This document shows positions 6,069 through 9,982 of a stretch of 9,982 bases of DNA, one piece after another. The DNA is from Flavobacteriales bacterium UBA5692 (lineage in GTDB: Bacteria; Bacteroidota; Bacteroidia; Flavobacteriales_D; Sanyastnellaceae), in assembly GCA_002420235.1 (NCBI GenBank), contig DIHQ01000008.1:1-9982 (forward strand), read 5' to 3'. Positions within the stretch are counted from its first letter, which is position 1, and the number at the start of each line of letters is the position of its first letter. The notes beneath the pieces are model-generated. The model ran no database searches and was not told where the DNA came from. It saw nothing but the letters and a program-made list of their open reading frames with translations. The translations under genes and the position numbers were made by a program.

Positions 6069-6542
6069 ATGGAGAAACGGTCACCCTTGCAGTGGTTTGT
6101 TGCCGCCAGTCAGTTCATTTCCGTCCCTGTGATGAGTTTGTTTTATGGCTACATTGGATGGAAGCACCTTGCAGAACCTAAGTTTTTTCTGGATATCATG
6201 CCGTCTTATATCCCTCTTCCTGAGGCTGCAGTGTGGTGGTCGGGATTGTGGGAGATGTCAATCGCTGTTTTCTTGCTTCACCCACGAACTCGGCGATTTT
6301 CAGCATGGTCAACTTTTGTTCTTCTTCTTGTAGTTTCTCCTGTGAATATCAATATGTGTTTTGACTCTGAAGTTTGTGAAACACTCGGTTTTACAAAGGA
6401 AGATGCCATTTTGCGATTATTTTTTCAAATTCCACTGCTTTGTATAGCCCTTTGGCATGCGTCCAGCAAAAAGCGCAGTTGGCAGGGATTGATTTGCTCA
6501 TTGCTCTTTTATCCAACGATCTTCTACTTTCTGACGCTTTGA
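6069..6542 (+). CDS. DoxX-like membrane protein
   Basis: This 157-aa integral membrane protein resembles the DoxX/DoxX-like superfamily: 'FYGYIGWKHLAEPKFFLDIM' (25-44) matches the F-x-x-G-x-x-H-F-x-x-P-x-F-F pattern, followed by 'P-S-Y-I-P-L-P' (45-51), 'WWSGLWEMSIAVFLL' (56-70) and 'VVSPVNINM' (88-96), the position where relatives have P-A-N-x-x-M. Hydrophobic segments lie near 10-32, 52-71, 78-96, 113-131 and 138-156, one more than the usual four. Family members include a thiosulfate:quinone oxidoreductase subunit, but most DoxX-like proteins have no proven role and no partner subunit is seen here. It probably forms an operon with the preceding membrane gene. A Cys pair at 97 and 103 follows the third helix. 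Confidence 0.75.
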   Translation: MEKRSPLQWFVAASQFISVPVMSLFYGYIGWKHLAEPKFFLDIMPSYIPLPEAAVWWSGLWEMSIAVFLLHPRTRRFSAWSTFVLLLVVSPVNINMCFDSEVCETLGFTKEDAILRLFFQIPLLCIALWHASSKKRSWQGLICSLLFYPTIFYFLTL

Positions 6543-6735
6543 TTCAATTCGCGAGCGTCATAGTTACATTGATTTAAATCATTCCGATACGATGCTCAGA
6601 GTTCATGGAAATGTTCAAAACGAAACCATGAATACTCTATCCATATGGGATTACCGTAGTTGAAGATTTTCAATGTTTTTTCTTATTCGATGCTTACAAT
6701 TTGAGCGAGAAAAATGCCCCGAACTCAATGGTCGA
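6543..6735. other. AT-rich spacer with a palindrome and an imperfect hairpin
   Basis: No coding frame is convincing here. Two symmetric elements stand out: a 12-base perfect palindrome TGATTTAAATCA (6570-6581), and an imperfect stem in which AGAGTTCATGG (6598-6608) can pair with CCATGAA (6626-6632) plus CTCT (6635-6638) across a two-base bulge, with a 17-base loop. Neither is followed by a clear T-run, so neither is a good intrinsic terminator. Confidence 0.4.
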
Positions 6736-6770
6736 AAACAATAAGGCCCGCATTGCAGGCCTTATTGTTT
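6736..6770. terminator. Bidirectional intrinsic terminator
   Basis: AAACAATAAGGCC (6736-6748) is perfectly complementary to GGCCTTATTGTTT (6758-6770), giving a 13-bp stem with a 9-base loop. The T-rich outer arm on each strand (TTATTGTTTCTT on plus; TTATTGTTTTC on minus) suits termination both ways. It lies 18 bases past the stop of the long minus-strand gene and between that gene and the convergent DoxX-like gene. Confidence 0.85.
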
Positions 6771-6788
6771 CTTAACGTAAAAAGGGTG

Positions 6789-9700
6789 TCATTCACAGAT
6801 GTTTCCAAAACTGCCGAGTAGAAGCAGAAGATCTGAAACAGTCACTTGATTATCTCCGTTGATGTCTGTGGAGCATGAATTATCGTAAATACATGTCCCA
6901 TCGTCGTCAGTTGCAAGGGGGTAGTAATTTACTGCATCGTCATCTGTACACCCTGGAAGTTCATCTTGATCGCACACACCATCTCCGTCTCCATCAGAAA
7001 CGCAAGTGCCGTCGCAATTATAGCCTTGCTCAGGATAGTCGCAATATCCCTCTTCAGTAGCACCCTGCACAAAGTTGCACGCATTCTCATCTTGGCACCC
7101 TACTTGCTCCCATTGGTCGCAAACACCGTCATTATCTGAATCAAATAAGCACCCTCCGCTGCAGTCGTATCCTGTTTCTGGGTAGTTACATGATCCATCG
7201 TCTTGCGTTGCGGACTGGTCATAATTGCAAGCTGTTGTATCGGTGCATCCTTGTATGGGGTCGACGACTGGGGTTCCGTCGATGCACAGGTCATCGATCC
7301 AGTATTCCTGTCCTCCTATAACAAGTTCATTTACATCGCCTATGAGTCGGAATAGGATTTTGGCTCCTCCCGGGAACGTCATTTTAGAAGCTGACACGAA
7401 TACACCTCCGAGGAACGTTCCATTAAGCACTTCTTGTCCTCCGTAGAACGGTGTGTCCATGATACCGTCACCGTTGAGGTCAGCTGATGTAATTATAATT
7501 GTGCTTCCGTTGATTGCGATGTTATCCACTCCACCGAGGTCGAGGATTTCAAAGCATACTTCATCCACGTTTGGCATGACTGCATCGATGTCGAACTTGA
7601 CGACAGCATTTGCTGTCCGGAGTACATTTCCGTTGCCAAAAATCATCGGCATTGGCGATGGTACGACTTCAACATACTCCACACTTGGAGAGTCATCGAA
7701 GTCGACATCTCCGTCGCCGTCGTTATCGGCGAGTGGGCCTAGGATGTCCACACTGACTTCAACGCCGGCATCGGTAAACAGCACATCACCTTGAACCATC
7801 GGCGGTGCAGACCAGTATGCTCCGGCGAGCATTTCATAGGTCACCATGAGGTCGCAAACGCTGTCGCAGGGCTCGGGGTTTTGATCGGGATAGATACAGC
7901 TGCCATCATCGATAGTGGCCATTGGGTCAAAATTCAGCGCGTTTGGATCGGTGCAGCCAGGGATTTCCTCTACTTCACAAATTGGAGGGATGAAATCGGG
8001 AAAATCAATGATTCCAACAAACCAATCTCCGTATGATATACTCAAGGATAATGCCTGAATATTCGAAGCATTCGCAATAGAGATATAGAACGTGGAACCA
8101 TTATTTGCATTAGACATGAGATCCAAGGGATATATGGCTACCTGTGGTTGTTGATTTGCTTGTGCAAGTATGTCACATGACGTTACGTATGCTGAAAAAA
8201 CAGCGTCATTCGCATCAAAGTCTCCAATGTCAAAAGTATCCTCGAAAGCAAGACTCATTTCTGAGAGAATATCAGACACTTCAATCTCTATAGTACAAAG
8301 CTCCAAGTCATATATCAAGGTTGGCGTAAGTGTTGGACCGCAATAAAACTCTTGAGGTTCAGATTCGGTAAAACGAGAAGGGTCATCGTTGCAAGTAGCA
8401 CGCAGCGAGACTGAATGTGACCCCCATCCGAAACAATGTAATTCTGAAACCATTGGGTCATCTTCGAAAACCTCACCATCAATAATCCAATCCAACGTCA
8501 TGCACGAGGGCACGGCTAATCCCGCATTTAAATATTTCCCACATGCAAAAGGGCCGCTACAGAACATCGTTGCATCGACTAACGAGAAAGGTAAATATTC
8601 AGGAGGAGTGCATGCTTCAAGTGTAAGAGTCCTATGCAAAGTATCGGCGCAAATAGTTTCCGAACAATCGGTCAAAATTGCTGTTACTTCGTATTCTCCA
8701 AAAGGTTTTAGTCCTGAATAATCACTGGGTAATCCGCATCCAAATGACGCAACAGTCGCACCATCAATTTGCCATTCAACCGTTCGATCGTCAAGACAGT
8801 TACTAAATGGCATGTAAGGCGAGAAGAAGGACCAAAAACTCAATTCATATTCAGCTACAAATCCCGGCGTACACCCCGGTTCTTGATCAAAGAGAGATAA
8901 TGGTATTGTGGGAGTCGGACTAAATGATCCGTCAGAGAAGTAGGTTACTGATTCTTGATGATTTTGCTCGGCTCTGACGAATGGAGCGCATGTTCCACAA
9001 TCGCATCCCTCAGGCAGTTCAAAAGATGTGTTGACAGGGATTCCCGTCATTGCCGGCTCATTGCAACAATATGAGTTTAGAGAAAATGTCAAATTGGTCG
9101 TTCCAGGAGTCCACGGTTTCTCAATTATTGTCGTATCTGTCCCTGAAGCTGAAGTGCCATCGCTCCATATGATGTCATAGCAGACATCATCGGCATTTTC
9201 ACCAATCGGATTAATAAGAACACGAATGAAATCGCAGGTCACTTCGTCCGTAACTACCTGCACCTCAGGGAAACAAATGTCGCAGGGTAATATATCAACT
9301 ACCGGTTCAAGCACATTCGGCGCGAATGGGAATAAAGCATACTCTTTTGGTGTGAACGAGAGTTCAGGAGAAATTACTGGAGCTCGCTCGAGTTCAATTA
9401 AGTTTGCTTGTAATGTTGGACATTCGGTAACTCCTTCCAAATTCGTTCCTATAAACTCCATATCAAACTCATTCGATGCGGCGTAGTCGTCCTTGTAACC
9501 GATGAGCTTTGGATTTGTCTCCGGTTCTACCAAGAGCATTTCAGGATGGAATATTTCAGGTTGATCGCCCATGTTGCTAAAGACATCATATCGGTTCCAT
9601 GATGGGCTCACGCCAAAAAATGAAGCCGGAACATCATAAACTTCGTGCCACTCGATGCAGCTTAAACCAGGTTGAATAATACCTGGGTTTATTTCCATGA

Positions 9701-9982
9701 GAAACGGTGGACGATCTCCAGCTGATATGTCGTAAAATGATTGCGGATCATTTGGATCGTATGGCAAATTAGTTGCATCCAATTCCAAGAATCCTGCAAG
9801 AAGTAAGTGCTCTGGATTTTCAGGGTGAGGATGAGCTGACATAACTTTTATCGGATGTTCCTGAATATGGATATGTCGGACATTGAAAGGAGCAATTCCA
9901 TTCAAAATATCTACTTCGTAGATGGAGAATCCGTTCTCTATGTAGGTTGGATCACCTCTTCCATTTACAATTTGATAGTACT
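6789..9982 (-). CDS. Large cysteine-rich exported multidomain protein (5' end outside window)
   Basis: The frame is open through the right window edge (25 codons beyond the TTG at 9905), so the true start and any signal peptide are missing. Residues below count from that TTG. Residues 1-205 are not recognised. Residues 208-640 contain several cysteine-rich, beta-rich segments of PKD/Ig-like character ('EWQIDG' at 377, 'PFGEYEVTAILTDC' at 401-414). A GCTD repeat lies at 650-672. A segment at about 684-878 has acidic loops ('DNDGDGDVDFDD' 727-738; 'DLNGDGIMD' 809-817) and may be a jelly-roll or carbohydrate-binding module. Three more GCTD repeats fill 886-1007, and a single EF-hand/dockerin-like loop (Asp1014, Asn1016, Asp1018, Gln1020, Asp1025) followed by 'LLLLLGSFG' ends the protein. 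I see no standard type IX secretion C-terminal domain. The protein is probably a calcium-stabilised surface or secreted protein; its ligand is unknown. A strong terminator follows the stop. Confidence 0.85.
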   Translation of the reverse strand, partial: YYQIVNGRGDPTYIENGFSIYEVDILNGIAPFNVRHIHIQEHPIKVMSAHPHPENPEHLLLAGFLELDATNLPYDPNDPQSFYDISAGDRPPFLMEINPGIIQPGLSCIEWHEVYDVPASFFGVSPSWNRYDVFSNMGDQPEIFHPEMLLVEPETNPKLIGYKDDYAASNEFDMEFIGTNLEGVTECPTLQANLIELERAPVISPELSFTPKEYALFPFAPNVLEPVVDILPCDICFPEVQVVTDEVTCDFIRVLINPIGENADDVCYDIIWSDGTSASGTDTTIIEKPWTPGTTNLTFSLNSYCCNEPAMTGIPVNTSFELPEGCDCGTCAPFVRAEQNHQESVTYFSDGSFSPTPTIPLSLFDQEPGCTPGFVAEYELSFWSFFSPYMPFSNCLDDRTVEWQIDGATVASFGCGLPSDYSGLKPFGEYEVTAILTDCSETICADTLHRTLTLEACTPPEYLPFSLVDATMFCSGPFACGKYLNAGLAVPSCMTLDWIIDGEVFEDDPMVSELHCFGWGSHSVSLRATCNDDPSRFTESEPQEFYCGPTLTPTLIYDLELCTIEIEVSDILSEMSLAFEDTFDIGDFDANDAVFSAYVTSCDILAQANQQPQVAIYPLDLMSNANNGSTFYISIANASNIQALSLSISYGDWFVGIIDFPDFIPPICEVEEIPGCTDPNALNFDPMATIDDGSCIYPDQNPEPCDSVCDLMVTYEMLAGAYWSAPPMVQGDVLFTDAGVEVSVDILGPLADNDGDGDVDFDDSPSVEYVEVVPSPMPMIFGNGNVLRTANAVVKFDIDAVMPNVDEVCFEILDLGGVDNIAINGSTIIITSADLNGDGIMDTPFYGGQEVLNGTFLGGVFVSASKMTFPGGAKILFRLIGDVNELVIGGQEYWIDDLCIDGTPVVDPIQGCTDTTACNYDQSATQDDGSCNYPETGYDCSGGCLFDSDNDGVCDQWEQVGCQDENACNFVQGATEEGYCDYPEQGYNCDGTCVSDGDGDGVCDQDELPGCTDDDAVNYYPLATDDDGTCIYDNSCSTDINGDNQVTVSDLLLLLGSFGNICE
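6885..7250 (-). repeat. Three tandem GCTD-type repeats in the exported protein
   Basis: Going 5' to 3' on the minus strand, 7250-7101 encodes a 50-residue unit and 7100-6954 a 49-residue unit. Each has a GC(T/Q)DxxACN start, a YPExGYxC middle and an acidic 'D-x-D-x-D-G-V-C-D-Q' calcium-loop end. 6953-6885 encodes a short third unit that stops after the first part ('GCTDDDAVNYYPLATDDDGT', then CIY). The units touch with no linker. The pattern suggests duplication of one exon-like block, with cysteines forming disulfides and Asp-rich loops binding calcium. Confidence 0.85.
7890..7958 (-). repeat. Isolated GCTD-type repeat
   Basis: Residues 650-672 of the exported protein ('GCTDPNALNFDPMATIDDGS', then CIY) form a short GCTD unit separated from the C-terminal tandem units by about 210 residues. 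It lies between the cysteine-rich N-terminal region and the putative binding module, so it appears to be used as a hinge or linker between domains. It resembles the last, shortened unit at 6885-6953 more than the two long ones. Confidence 0.8.

Noticed and set aside
6885..7250. Tandem repeats considered as a CRISPR array or mobile-element repeat
   Set aside because: The roughly 150-base units are in frame and differ at the DNA level while keeping protein motifs; there are no short identical repeats with unique spacers.
7225..9486. Several plus-strand open frames of 70-113 codons opposite the large exported gene
   Set aside because: They are antisense to a long frame with clear repeats and calcium motifs, and their Ser/Thr/Pro-rich translations are what antisense of Asp/Gly-rich coding DNA gives.

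Overview
The window looks like chromosomal DNA from a marine member of the Bacteroidota, most likely Flavobacteriales (Cryomorphaceae/Schleiferiaceae-like). The evidence is the large secreted protein at the right end, with 'GCTDxxAxNYxxxATxDDGSC' repeats and a C-terminal 'TDINGD...SDLLLLLGSFG' motif that I know mainly from that group. The moderately AT-rich DNA, the lack of clear Shine-Dalgarno sites and the very tight gene overlaps agree with this. The assignment is by recall, not by search.

Left part (1-3195, + strand): three genes are joined by stop/start overlaps. They encode an ankyrin-repeat protein (5' end outside the window), a small secreted DUF2271 protein, and a four-helix PepSY membrane protein fused to a CysJ-like flavodoxin/FAD/NADPH reductase. 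The DUF2271 protein carries a D-G-I-T-G-P-T motif that resembles the ApbE flavinylation site. The simplest reading is an electron path from cytoplasmic NADPH through FAD, FMN and membrane haem to a covalent flavin in the periplasm. No flavin transferase (ApbE) is visible here.

Middle part (3404-5417): a glutaryl-CoA dehydrogenase-family gene is followed after 21 bases by a DUF4149-type membrane protein. The dehydrogenase keeps the substrate-carboxylate residues, but its catalytic glutamate is replaced by glutamine and a flavin-contacting Thr/Ser position is glycine. Facing these genes on the minus strand are two tiny membrane-protein genes (59 and 67 aa) overlapping by ATGA.

Divergent from them (5691-6542, + strand) are a four-helix membrane protein of unknown function and a DoxX-like membrane protein. 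The 273-base divergent spacer holds two interleaved perfect inverted repeats.

Right part (6736-9982): a strong two-way terminator separates the DoxX-like gene from a very long minus-strand gene whose 5' end lies beyond the window. It encodes a cysteine-rich, multidomain, probably exported protein with four GCTD repeats, calcium-loop motifs and a single dockerin-like C-terminal loop. I see no rRNA, tRNA, CRISPR array, transposase or integrase.
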